Of a stretch of DNA of 57,053 nucleotides, positions 43,696 through 52,439 are shown piece by piece (within the stretch, counting starts at the first letter, position 1; each line of letters opens with the position of its first letter). The notes beneath the pieces are model-generated. The model did not search any database and was not told the DNA's origin. It saw nothing but the letters and a program-made list of their open reading frames with translations. The translations under genes were made by a program, and so were the position numbers. Origin of the DNA: Candidatus Nitrosocaldus tengchongensis (lineage in GTDB: Archaea; Thermoproteota; Nitrososphaeria; Nitrososphaerales; Nitrosocaldaceae); contig JACAFJ010000003.1 of the NCBI GenBank assembly GCA_013538675.1, forward strand, positions 1 to 57,053, in the 5' to 3' direction.

Positions 43696-44787
43696 ATGCA
43701 AGATAAACAGATTAGCAAAGGCAAGTATCTAATAGTTAAGCCTGTAAGCTCTAAGATAGAGCAATTCCTATCCCAACTTAGGGATGAGGGTATAAAATAC
43801 ATCTACATAGATCCATCCTCTTCCTCCTCCTTATCCCTTGATGGCTTCATAACAGTGTATGCTAGTAATGATGCTGGTATGCAGGTATGCTCAAGTATGG
43901 ATGATCTTATAAGGGCAAAGGGCAATGGCAAGAGTGCTGGACTGTTCATCAAGGTGAAGGGCAGGAGCGATGAGGATGCAATAGTTGCTGCTGCGATGCA
44001 TGGCGCTGATTTCGTGCTTGTTGATGCTGATGACTGGAAGATAATACCCCTAGAGAATATAATAGCAAAGTTACAAGGCATGAGCACTAAGATACTTGCA
44101 TATGCAAGGGATGCTGGTGAGGTTAGGACACTGCTTAACGTGCTCCAACTTGGGGTTGATGGTGTTGTACTAGAGGCTAGTGATATAGCAGTTGTTAAGC
44201 AAAGCCTTGTTTACATGCAGAGTAAGGAGTTCAGGCTAAGGTACGCAGTGGTTAGGGAGGTTAGGGACTCTGGTATTGGAGAGAGAGCATGCATAGATAC
44301 AGCATCCATGCTCAAGGTTGGAGAGGGTATGCTTATAGGCAGTAGGGCAAACTTCATGTTCCTCATGCACAATGAGGTTATAGGCTCTGAGTTCACATCC
44401 CCGAGACCGTTCAGGGTGAATGCTGGAGCAGTACACTGCTATACGCTGATGCCAGATGGAAGAACAAAGTACCTCTCAGAGATCGAGGCTGGGGATGAGG
44501 TGCTCATAGTTGATAAGGATGGGAAGGCTAGGAATGCAGTTGTAGGAAGGGTTAAGATAGAGACTAGGCCTATGAGGCTTGTTAAGGCTGAAGTTGATCT
44601 AGATGGCATTATGGAGGAGGGGAGCATAATAGTGCAGAATGCAGAGACCATAAGGTTCATAGGCAAGGATGCTAGGCTTATAGCAGTTACAGATCTCAAG
44701 GCTGGGGATGAGGTGCTTGTGTATGCGAGGGGTAGTAGGGGTAGGCACTTCGGCATAGAGGTTGATGAGTTCATCCTTGAGAAGTGA
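43696..44787 (+). CDS. aroB': 3-dehydroquinate synthase II
   Basis: Converts ADTH to 3-dehydroquinate by oxidative deamination and cyclisation; unrelated to the bacterial AroB. Family segments include GADFVLVDADDWKIIPLENIIA, GVDGVVLEASD, GEGMLIGSRANFMFLMHNE, GAVHCYTLMPDGRTKYLSEIEAGDEVL and the closing ARGSRGRHFGIEVDE. Length of 363 residues is typical. It is co-transcribed with the preceding gene (2 bp gap). Confidence 0.95.
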   Translation: MQDKQISKGKYLIVKPVSSKIEQFLSQLRDEGIKYIYIDPSSSSSLSLDGFITVYASNDAGMQVCSSMDDLIRAKGNGKSAGLFIKVKGRSDEDAIVAAAMHGADFVLVDADDWKIIPLENIIAKLQGMSTKILAYARDAGEVRTLLNVLQLGVDGVVLEASDIAVVKQSLVYMQSKEFRLRYAVVREVRDSGIGERACIDTASMLKVGEGMLIGSRANFMFLMHNEVIGSEFTSPRPFRVNAGAVHCYTLMPDGRTKYLSEIEAGDEVLIVDKDGKARNAVVGRVKIETRPMRLVKAEVDLDGIMEEGSIIVQNAETIRFIGKDARLIAVTDLKAGDEVLVYARGSRGRHFGIEVDEFILEK

Positions 44788-44899
44788 TCAGAATACAACA
44801 CTCCTGCATTTCCTTAATATATTGAACCACATATCTACCCTCTATATGATATGCTATATTTTATGAATTGTATGATGATGGTGGTGGTAGTGATAGTAT

Positions 44900-45685
44900 A
44901 TGATGAGCATGAACAGCAAGATATGTACAAGCATACCAGCAAGGGATAGCAGGAGCCTTGCACTAGATGTTGTAAGGGCGTTCGATGAAGGCTCTGACAT
45001 AGTAGAGGTTAGGTTCGATTACTCAAGCAAGGATGCTATAAGCGATCTGCTTGATGCTGTTATGAAGCATAGGGATAGGATGGTCTTCACTTGCAGGAGC
45101 AGGGATGAGGGTGGAGTCTTCAATGGAAGCGAGGTTGATAGGCTGATGGTACTGAAGAGGCTAGCATCGTTCAGACCGATGCTGCTGGATGTTGAGTACA
45201 AGACTATAGATAGGGATGAAGAACTGTATGATCATCTGAGGGCACTTAACTGTGATCTCCTCATATCATACCATGACTTTAAGCATACACCAAGCAGGGA
45301 TAGACTTGCTGGGATAATGGATGGGATGTTAAAGTATAGCAAGAGTGTGAAGATAGTAACAATGGCAGAGAGCATAGAGGATAATGAGAGCATACTCTCA
45401 CTCTACGATGTGGTCAAGGGCAATGGTGATATCAGGCTAGTAGCATTCTGCATGGGAGAGCATGGACTAGCATCAAGAGTGCTATGCACTATGCTGGGTG
45501 CACCATTCACATATGCTGCTCTAGACGAACCTCTAGCACCATCTCAACTCACACTAGATCAGATGAGAAAGGTCTATAGGATCATACATGAGAAGGGCTA
45601 TGCAGGGAACATAAGGAATGATAAAGGTACCATAAATATGGTAGCAGGGCTTATAGGCTCTGTATTACATGGCATGCATGTATAG
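44900..45685 (+). CDS. aroD: 3-dehydroquinate dehydratase, type I
   Basis: Dehydrates 3-dehydroquinate to 3-dehydroshikimate through a Schiff base. Catalytic residues are visible: E36 and R38 in VEVRFDY, H125 in SYHDF and K151 in SVKIVTMA. The C-terminal loop APSQLTLDQM is present. Three closely spaced ATGs (44900, 44903, 44909) make the exact start uncertain. The 112 bp before it contain AT-rich stretches that could hold an internal promoter. Confidence 0.94.
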   Translation: MMSMNSKICTSIPARDSRSLALDVVRAFDEGSDIVEVRFDYSSKDAISDLLDAVMKHRDRMVFTCRSRDEGGVFNGSEVDRLMVLKRLASFRPMLLDVEYKTIDRDEELYDHLRALNCDLLISYHDFKHTPSRDRLAGIMDGMLKYSKSVKIVTMAESIEDNESILSLYDVVKGNGDIRLVAFCMGEHGLASRVLCTMLGAPFTYAALDEPLAPSQLTLDQMRKVYRIIHEKGYAGNIRNDKGTINMVAGLIGSVLHGMHV

Positions 45686-45690
45686 ATGAG

Positions 45691-46662
45691 ATGAGAATGG
45701 TGAGTCGATCCCATCCAGCATGTTACATGAATGAGCATTACGATAAAGGTAGCAATGGTAGTAGTAGTAGTGCTGCTATGAACAGTAGCAGTAGCATCAG
45801 TAGCAACAATGATGGTAAGATCTTCTGTGTTATTGGGGACCCTATAGAACACTCTCTATCCCCAGCAATGCACAACGCTGTATTCTCTTCTCTAGGGCTT
45901 GGTTATAGATACATTGCTATTAAGGTTAAGGAGCATGAATTGAGCAGTACAGTTGAGATGCTCAGGAGCAAGGCATTAGGCTTCAATGTAACCATACCGC
46001 ACAAGATAAGGATAATGGATATGCTCGATCGCCTTGACCCTCTATGCAGGAGGGTTAATGCAGTTAACACTGTGAAGGTTGATGGTTCAATGCTGAAGGG
46101 TTACAATACAGATGTGTATGGCTTCATCCAGCCATTGAGGAGGAGGGGTGTAGAATTAAGTGGCAAGGGTGCTATGATCATAGGGGCTGGTGGCGCTGCT
46201 AGGGCAGTGTTGGTAGCGTTAATTGATGAGCATGTTGGTGAGGTAATAATTGCTAGCAGGAGGGTTGATGATGGGAAGGTAAGAGCCCTTTCTAGTATGG
46301 CAGTTAGTGCTGGAATAGAATGCAGGGTAGTGCAACTAGAGCATGCTAAGATGTACTCCAATCGATGCAATCTAATAGTCAATGCTACCCCTCTAGGCAT
46401 GCATGGCTACCATGGGTATGAGGATGTTAGCATACTTGATAGCAGTGATATAGATAGCAGGAGCATTGTATACGATCTTGTCTACAGGCCTATGGAGACT
46501 AGGTTGATAAGGAATGCAATCAAGGCCAATGCTATGGTGATCCATGGCTATGAGATGCTTGTAGAGCAAGGTGCAAAGGCACTTGATATATGGCTTGGTA
46601 TTGATGCACCTAGGGATGTTATGAGCAGTGCAGTGCTTAGCATGCTCAAGGTTGCTGGTTGA
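45691..46662 (+). CDS. aroE: Shikimate dehydrogenase
   Basis: NADPH-dependent reduction of 3-dehydroshikimate. The core begins at about residue 43 with VIGDPIEHSLSPAMHNAVF, then NVTIPHKIRIM (catalytic Lys), AVNTVKV, YNTDVYGF (catalytic Asp), the Rossmann GAGGAARAVLVAL and YEMLVEQGAKAL. An N-terminal extension of roughly 40 residues, rich in Ser, Asn and Gly, is encoded by AGT/AGC repeats; a Met within it could be a later start. The stop lies 1 bp before the shikimate kinase ATG. Confidence 0.94.
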   Translation: MRMVSRSHPACYMNEHYDKGSNGSSSSAAMNSSSSISSNNDGKIFCVIGDPIEHSLSPAMHNAVFSSLGLGYRYIAIKVKEHELSSTVEMLRSKALGFNVTIPHKIRIMDMLDRLDPLCRRVNAVNTVKVDGSMLKGYNTDVYGFIQPLRRRGVELSGKGAMIIGAGGAARAVLVALIDEHVGEVIIASRRVDDGKVRALSSMAVSAGIECRVVQLEHAKMYSNRCNLIVNATPLGMHGYHGYEDVSILDSSDIDSRSIVYDLVYRPMETRLIRNAIKANAMVIHGYEMLVEQGAKALDIWLGIDAPRDVMSSAVLSMLKVAG

Positions 46663-46663
46663 T

Positions 46664-47605
46664 ATGGATATGGGCATGGGCATAAGTATGGGTAATGGTA
46701 GGAAGGCCAGCATTGCAATGGTAAAGATGCATGGTGCATTATCCATAGTTAATGCTATACCAACTGGAAAGGGTTCAACCCTTGGTATAGGGTTAGGGGT
46801 TAATGTGACTGTAAGGATGGGGGAGGGAGATGGTAAAGTGATAGCAAATACAGGTGATGCAAACTTCATCCATAACATAATCAAGAGGATAATACCAGAT
46901 GATACGCTAAAGCGTAAGGATATTGCTATAGAGATAAGGTCAAGGATACCCATGGGTTATGGCCTCAAGAGTTCAAGTGCTGTATCCAATGCTATAGCAC
47001 TTGCCTGTTATAGACTAATCAATGCTGATGCGTATGATGATGCAGTTAACAATGATAATGGGATAACTGCTAGAGACATTCAGGTTATAGATGCTGCCGT
47101 CTCAGCATCTATAGAGAGCAAGGTTAGCATAACTGGAGCATTCGATGATGCATGCGCATGCTACTTTGGTGGCATATTCGTTACAGATAACCATGCTAGG
47201 AGGATACTCAAGCATGAGAAGGTTGATGAGAGGGTTAATGTTGTGATACTTCTACCTATGGGAGTGAGGAGGAGTGATCCTATGAGGCTCAGGCAGCCTC
47301 TACTTGCAGAGCACTTCAACCATGCTATTAGGCTAGCAGAGGATGGAAGGTACTGGGATGCTATGATACTTAATGGTCTGCTAGTCTCATCCCTACTATC
47401 TATCCCATACGATCTTGTCATGGATGCGCTTGAGCATGGTGCATTAGCAGCAGGGATCAGTGGTAATGGTCCTGCAGTTGCTGCAATAACTGATAGCGAG
47501 AGCAAGGCTAAAGATATAGCATCTGTGTGGCAGAACTACGGAGAGGTTATAAGGAGTAGGGCAAGTAATGAGAAGGCAAGAGTGAGCATGGTTGAGGATG
47601 GATAG
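46664..47605 (+). CDS. aroK: Shikimate kinase, archaeal GHMP type
   Basis: Phosphorylates shikimate. Unlike bacterial P-loop shikimate kinase, this is a GHMP-family enzyme with an N-terminal ALSIVNAIPTGKGSTLGIG, the ATP-binding loop IPMGYGLKSSSAVSNAIALAC, and the third motif AGISGNGPAVAAITD. The position inside the aro cluster confirms the substrate. The ATG at 46664 follows the aroE stop by 1 bp. Its 3' end overlaps the EPSP synthase start. Confidence 0.93.
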   Translation: MDMGMGISMGNGRKASIAMVKMHGALSIVNAIPTGKGSTLGIGLGVNVTVRMGEGDGKVIANTGDANFIHNIIKRIIPDDTLKRKDIAIEIRSRIPMGYGLKSSSAVSNAIALACYRLINADAYDDAVNNDNGITARDIQVIDAAVSASIESKVSITGAFDDACACYFGGIFVTDNHARRILKHEKVDERVNVVILLPMGVRRSDPMRLRQPLLAEHFNHAIRLAEDGRYWDAMILNGLLVSSLLSIPYDLVMDALEHGALAAGISGNGPAVAAITDSESKAKDIASVWQNYGEVIRSRASNEKARVSMVEDG

Positions 47606-48914
47606 TGTTGAGGTTAGGCATTCAAGGATAGATGGTAGCATTGTATGCCCTCCAAGCAAGAGCTATACGCATAGGGCAGTTGTGATCTCTTCCCTTGTAG
47701 ATGATGGCAGACCATCCATAGTTAGGAATGCACTCCTTGCTAGGGATACAAATGCTACAATACATGGATGCAGGGTACTTGGTTCGTACATAGAAGTTGG
47801 CAGTAGTGATGAAGGAAGCAGTAGGAAGGGCAGGATGCTCATAGTTCATGGCAGGAGGGAGTTCACACTTGGCTACAGGGAGATAGATGCAGAGAACTCT
47901 GGCACAACCATAAGGATGCTTGCAGCAGTATCAACACTGGTCAAGGAAGGAAGTACGATACTCTATGGTGACTCTAGCCTTAATAGGAGGCCTATGCAGC
48001 CTCTGCTTGATGCGTTAAGGCAATTAGGAGTACACTGCAGGTCGCTTGCAGATGGTACACCCCCTCTACTAGTAAATGGGAATGGTATTGAGGGAGGGCA
48101 TGCAAGGATAACTGGAGGCATATCCAGCCAGTTCATCTCTGCCCTGCTTATACCATCTGTATATGCAAGGCATGATGTTGAGTTGAGCATCAAAGGAGAG
48201 CAGGTATCAAAACCGTACATAGACTCAACCATAGCAGTGATGAGGAAGTTCTCAGTAGTTGTTGATAATGATGAGTATAAGCACTATAGCATAGCAAGGC
48301 AGGAGTACAAGCATGCTAACTTTACTGTGCCAGGGGACTTTTCTAGTGCTGCAATAATTCTTGCTGCTGGTGTCCTTGCTGGTGGAAGTGTGAGGGTTGA
48401 GGGTCTAGACTTTGCACTGCCACAGGGAGACTCTAAGATAATCGATATACTAAGGGATATGGGTGCAAGGATACATGTTGATACTGGAAGAGGCATGGCG
48501 CATGTTGAGGAGAGCATGCTTGATGGTGGAGTATTCAACCTTGCTGATACTCCAGACCTCTTGCCAGTCGTTGCTATACTAGCATTGAAGAGCAAGGGAA
48601 GAGTTGAGATAAGAGGGGTAGCACATGCAAGGTTCAAGGAGACTGATAGGATAGCGAACCTTGCTAGGGAGTTGAGCAAGTTTGGGGCTGTTGTAAAAGA
48701 GTTGGATGATGGGCTTATGATAACACCTCCAAAGACCCTCAGTAATGCTTTACTTGAATCATATGATGATCACAGACTGTTCATGGTACTCTGCATAGCA
48801 TCCATGCTCACTGAACGCTCAATAGTTAGAGGGCTAAGCAGCGTTGATGTATCCTACCCATCGTTCCTAGATGATCTTGCAAGGATAGGTGCTGATGTAA
48901 GGATTGTAGATTAA
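47598..48914 (+). CDS. aroA: 3-phosphoshikimate 1-carboxyvinyltransferase (EPSP synthase)
   Basis: Joins shikimate-3-phosphate with phosphoenolpyruvate. Landmarks are CPPSKSYTHRAVVIS, ENSGTTIRMLAA, LNRRPMQPLLDALR, SSQFISALLI, PGDFSSAAIILAAG, ARFKETDRIANLA and YDDHRLFM. Length of about 438 residues is normal. The ATG at 47598 overlaps shikimate kinase by 8 bp, implying translational coupling. Confidence 0.96.
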   Translation: MDSVEVRHSRIDGSIVCPPSKSYTHRAVVISSLVDDGRPSIVRNALLARDTNATIHGCRVLGSYIEVGSSDEGSSRKGRMLIVHGRREFTLGYREIDAENSGTTIRMLAAVSTLVKEGSTILYGDSSLNRRPMQPLLDALRQLGVHCRSLADGTPPLLVNGNGIEGGHARITGGISSQFISALLIPSVYARHDVELSIKGEQVSKPYIDSTIAVMRKFSVVVDNDEYKHYSIARQEYKHANFTVPGDFSSAAIILAAGVLAGGSVRVEGLDFALPQGDSKIIDILRDMGARIHVDTGRGMAHVEESMLDGGVFNLADTPDLLPVVAILALKSKGRVEIRGVAHARFKETDRIANLARELSKFGAVVKELDDGLMITPPKTLSNALLESYDDHRLFMVLCIASMLTERSIVRGLSSVDVSYPSFLDDLARIGADVRIVD

Positions 48915-48977
48915 CTGCTTGGTTAACTAACTGATTTACACCATGTAACCCCGTATTTTCATCATTTGCAGAGTTAG

Positions 48978-49703
48978 TTATGCAAGGCAAGTAAGTTTCC
49001 TCCTTATCCTTGCTTCTAGTGCAGAGTTGATCTCTATCCCTATACACCTTCTACCCATCTTCCTGCATGCCTTGATGGTTGTTCCAGAGCCAAGCACTGG
49101 ATCAACAACAAGTTCGCCCTTGTTAGATGATGTATATATGCATCTCTCAACCAGCTCATCTGGAAGTTCATTGCCAGCAGTAGCCTCACCATGATGGTAA
49201 GGCCTCTTTATGATCCATACATCCTCAGCGTAGTGCTCTGGCTTGTTGAATGTATATCTATCCTCATCCTTTACAAGTAACAGGAGATGGTAGTGAGAGG
49301 TTACAAACCTTCTCCTTGTGAATACACCAAACTGGTACTTCCATATAACATGGTTTAGTGTTATGAACCCTGCACCATTAACAGCATCAAGCACATACCT
49401 CAAGTTATTCCAGCCTGAGACTAGCCACATGCTACCATCATCCTTAAGATTCTTATAGCACCAATCCACAAGGCTCCTTATGAATGCTGGATACTCCTTG
49501 CTTGGAACCTCAACGTACGATAGTGCATCTGGGCTCCTGTTATATGTTGCCATGTTTGCCTTGAAGTCTATGCCAAATGGAGGATCGGCAAATATCATAT
49601 CTGCCTTCTCTGCAAGTTCAACATTATGAAAATCATCGAAGATTATGATGTAGCCATCATCATCTATCTTTACTATATTGTTTGATCTGCACCTAAATAG
49701 CAT
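48978..49703 (-). CDS. Solitary DNA N4/N6-type methyltransferase
   Basis: An SAM-dependent DNA methyltransferase with motif IV as DPPFGIDF (residues 40-43 DPPF) preceding motif I as VDPVLGSGTTIKACRKMGRRCIGIEIN near residues 200-225; this order is the beta class. Between them lies a target-recognition stretch (VFTRRRFVTSHYHLLLL). DPPF fits N4-cytosine or N6-adenine enzymes and does not decide the base. No restriction endonuclease is adjacent. It interrupts the aro cluster on the opposite strand. Confidence 0.88.
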   Translation of the reverse strand: MLFRCRSNNIVKIDDDGYIIIFDDFHNVELAEKADMIFADPPFGIDFKANMATYNRSPDALSYVEVPSKEYPAFIRSLVDWCYKNLKDDGSMWLVSGWNNLRYVLDAVNGAGFITLNHVIWKYQFGVFTRRRFVTSHYHLLLLVKDEDRYTFNKPEHYAEDVWIIKRPYHHGEATAGNELPDELVERCIYTSSNKGELVVDPVLGSGTTIKACRKMGRRCIGIEINSALEARIRRKLTCLA

Positions 49704-49725
49704 GCCCTTGCTTTATCCATACTAC

Positions 49726-49733
49726 TTTTAAAT
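49726..49733 (-). promoter_or_regulatory. TATA box of the DNA methyltransferase gene
   Basis: ATTTAAAA on the minus strand, centred 26-27 bp before the ATG at 49703. Confidence 0.45.
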
Positions 49734-49787
49734 GTACAGCAGGATGATTTTAAAAGATATATGTCTCTATATAGATAAGCCTTGCAT

Positions 49788-50897
49788 ATGCTTGGTAACA
49801 TGCTAGGGGAGCGTCTCACCATGCTCACATTTGGAGAGAGCCATGGTAGATGTGTAGGAGCCATAGTGGATGGCTGCCCTGTTGGCCTCCCTTTAAAGGA
49901 AGAGGATATACAGAGGAAGTTGGATCTTAGGAGGCCTGGGCAGTCCATAGTTACTACCCAGAGGAAGGAGGAGGATAGGGTTGAGATACTCTCTGGAGTG
50001 TTCAATGGCTACACCACTGGTGCGCCTATATGCATGATCATCTGGAATAAAGATCAGGACTCTAGAGCATATGAGCAGATCAGGTTAAAGCCTAGGCCAG
50101 GGCATGCAGATTACCCTGCGTATGTCAAGTATGCTGGGTACAACGATTACAGGGGGGGAGGAAGGTTCTCTGGAAGGTTGACTGCAGCATTGGTCATGGC
50201 AGGAGCGTTGGCTGAGAAGTTATTAGCCTATACACTTGGAATAGAGGTAATAGCATATACTCTAGAGATAGGGGGTATAAAGATGGACTCAAGCCTAGCC
50301 ATAGATGCAAAGAGGTTAAGATACAGCAACGATGTTAGATGTCCAGATCCAAACACTGCTGAACTTATGATGGAAGCGATAATCAAGGCTAGGCATGATG
50401 GTGACTCCCTTGGTGGAGTTGTAGAGTGTATTGCATTGAACATGCCCATAGGGTTAGGCGAACCGATATTTGGTGCATTAGAGTCTGATCTTAGCAGAGC
50501 GTTATTCTCCATACCAGCAGTGAAGGGCGTCGAGTTTGGATCTGGATTCAATGGCTCAAGGATGAGAGGCTCTGAGAATAACGACCCCTACACTATAAAG
50601 GATGGTAAGGTTGTTACTCTCAGCAATAATGCTGGTGGCATACTTGGAGGGTTAAGCAATGGTATGCCATTAATGCTAAGGGTTGCATTCAAGCCAGCAT
50701 CATCTATAGCAAAGACCCAAAGTACTGTAGATCTTGAGAGTATGCAGGGTACAGAGATAGTTGTTGCAGGAAGGCATGATCCATGCGTAGTACCTAGAGC
50801 AGTACCAGTTGTAGAAGCAATGGTTGCATTCATCCTTGCTGACCATGCTATAAGGGCTGGTATGATAAAGCCAGTATTGAGGGCTAGTAGTAGTTAG
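49788..50897 (+). CDS. aroC: Chorismate synthase
   Basis: Final common step: EPSP to chorismate, needing reduced FMN. Signature segments are TFGESHGRCVGAIVDGCPVGL, RRPGQSIVTTQRKEEDRVEILSG, TGAPICM, HADYPAYVKYAGYNDYRGGGRFSGR and the closing RHDPCVVPRAVPVVEAM. The ATG at 49788 is chosen; a TTG two codons upstream is less likely. It starts 85 bp from the divergent methyltransferase gene, so it probably has its own promoter. Confidence 0.96.
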   Translation: MLGNMLGERLTMLTFGESHGRCVGAIVDGCPVGLPLKEEDIQRKLDLRRPGQSIVTTQRKEEDRVEILSGVFNGYTTGAPICMIIWNKDQDSRAYEQIRLKPRPGHADYPAYVKYAGYNDYRGGGRFSGRLTAALVMAGALAEKLLAYTLGIEVIAYTLEIGGIKMDSSLAIDAKRLRYSNDVRCPDPNTAELMMEAIIKARHDGDSLGGVVECIALNMPIGLGEPIFGALESDLSRALFSIPAVKGVEFGSGFNGSRMRGSENNDPYTIKDGKVVTLSNNAGGILGGLSNGMPLMLRVAFKPASSIAKTQSTVDLESMQGTEIVVAGRHDPCVVPRAVPVVEAMVAFILADHAIRAGMIKPVLRASSS

Positions 50898-50905
50898 TGA
50901 TGTAA

Positions 50906-52393
50906 ATGAGCAATGAACTTGATGAGCTTAGGGCAGATATAAGGAGCCTAACAGAGGATCTGGTTAGGTTACTGAGCAGGAGGTTAGAAGTTGCAAGGAG
51001 GATAGGCATGGTGAAGAGGAGGCATGGTCTCAGCATAGTTGATGCAAAGGCAGAGGATGAGTTGAGGAGCCATATACTGGGTATGTGTGATACCCTATCC
51101 CTTGATAGGAGCTTCGTTAACAGGATACTCAACCTGTTATTTGCAGAGTCAACAAGGGTGCAGGAGGCTATGTATGAAGAGATGGGGAGAGGAGGGGAGG
51201 GAGGAGGAGTAGATGATGGAGTCACTACTGCTGCTAGCGATGATTCAGGTAGAAATGCATCAAGGATAAGGCCAGTGGATGTATTCTCTAAAGCAAGGAT
51301 GCTTGAGCGCACTGGAAGAGAGATCATACACATGGAGATAGGAGAACCAAGACTTAGTATCCCGTCCAGGGTTAGGCAGGCACTCATAGATGCATTGGAT
51401 AGAGGAAAGTACCATTACACTGAGAGCAAGGGTATAGAGGAGTTGAGGGCTGCAATAGCAGATATGCTCAATGCTAGATACAATGCATCGCTCAGCAAGG
51501 ATGAGGTAATAGTTACTCCTGGGGGGAGGTTTGCAGTATACCTTGCAATGCTTGCATCGCTAAGGCCAGGGGATGAGGTTGTGATTGTAGAGCCAGCATG
51601 GCCAGCATACATCGATATTGCTGAGTTCATAGGCGTAAAGGTAAGGAGGTTGAGTACTAGCCTTGATGATGGATGGGACATGGATGTTGGGATGTTGAAG
51701 AGTATAATAAATTCCAATGTAAGGATGATCATCATTAACTATCCCAACAACCCTACTGGGAAGATCATAGACAAGGATACTCTAGATGTAGTAGTTGATA
51801 TTGCAAGGAGCAAAGACATCATGATACTGAGCGATGAGGTATATGCTGATCTTGCATTTAAAGAGTTCAGAAGCATCCTATCATACAAGGATGATAGCAA
51901 CACTATAATGGTATCATCATTCTCAAAGGGTCCATCGATGACTGGCTTCAGGATAGGGTATACTGCTACTGCATCAAGACAGATTGTAGAGGGGATGAGT
52001 AGGTTGCAGAGCATGATGCTTACATGCGTTGCTGAGCCTATACAGTACTCAGCACTTGCTGCACTCTCCAGCATAGATGATGTTAAGAGTAATGCTATGA
52101 TAATAAAGTCAAGGCTTGATCTTATATGCAGAAGGCTCCTGGATATGCCAGTATCATTCTACAGGCCAGATGGAGCAATGTACGTCTTTGCAAGGATTGA
52201 TGTGGAGTGTAACATGAAGAGGTTAATAGATACACTACTTGAGAGCGGTGTTGCAGTTGCTCCAGGTAATGGGTTTGGCTCCTGCTATGATAGGTTCATA
52301 AGGATATCTACTGGAGTTGATGAGAGGCTTCTTAGCAAAGGGCTTGATACTATCAAGGATGTGCTTGAGAAGGTTAGCAGTAGGAAGGAGTGA
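50906..52393 (+). CDS. Chorismate mutase - aminotransferase fusion
   Basis: Residues 1-90 form an AroQ-type chorismate mutase (ELRADIRSLTEDLVRLLSRRLEVARRIGMVKRR, then KAEDELRSHI) with the expected Arg/Lys/Glu active-site residues. A Gly/Asp/Ser linker (about 91-120) leads into a class I aminotransferase (about 121-490) with NNPTGK, DEVYADL, the PLP Lys341 in SSFSKGPSMTGFRIGY and the closing Arg in FIRISTG. The pairing suggests direct supply of prephenate to transamination, that is, aromatic aminotransferase or prephenate aminotransferase activity. Which substrate is used is not decided by sequence. Confidence 0.9.
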   Translation: MSNELDELRADIRSLTEDLVRLLSRRLEVARRIGMVKRRHGLSIVDAKAEDELRSHILGMCDTLSLDRSFVNRILNLLFAESTRVQEAMYEEMGRGGEGGGVDDGVTTAASDDSGRNASRIRPVDVFSKARMLERTGREIIHMEIGEPRLSIPSRVRQALIDALDRGKYHYTESKGIEELRAAIADMLNARYNASLSKDEVIVTPGGRFAVYLAMLASLRPGDEVVIVEPAWPAYIDIAEFIGVKVRRLSTSLDDGWDMDVGMLKSIINSNVRMIIINYPNNPTGKIIDKDTLDVVVDIARSKDIMILSDEVYADLAFKEFRSILSYKDDSNTIMVSSFSKGPSMTGFRIGYTATASRQIVEGMSRLQSMMLTCVAEPIQYSALAALSSIDDVKSNAMIIKSRLDLICRRLLDMPVSFYRPDGAMYVFARIDVECNMKRLIDTLLESGVAVAPGNGFGSCYDRFIRISTGVDERLLSKGLDTIKDVLEKVSSRKE

Positions 52394-52439
52394 AGAGAGA
52401 AGAAGGCATGCAATCAGATAATCTGCTTTGGGGTAGTTC

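Noticed and set aside
48978-49703. Restriction-modification system
   Set aside because: No endonuclease or specificity gene is adjacent; only the methyltransferase is supported.
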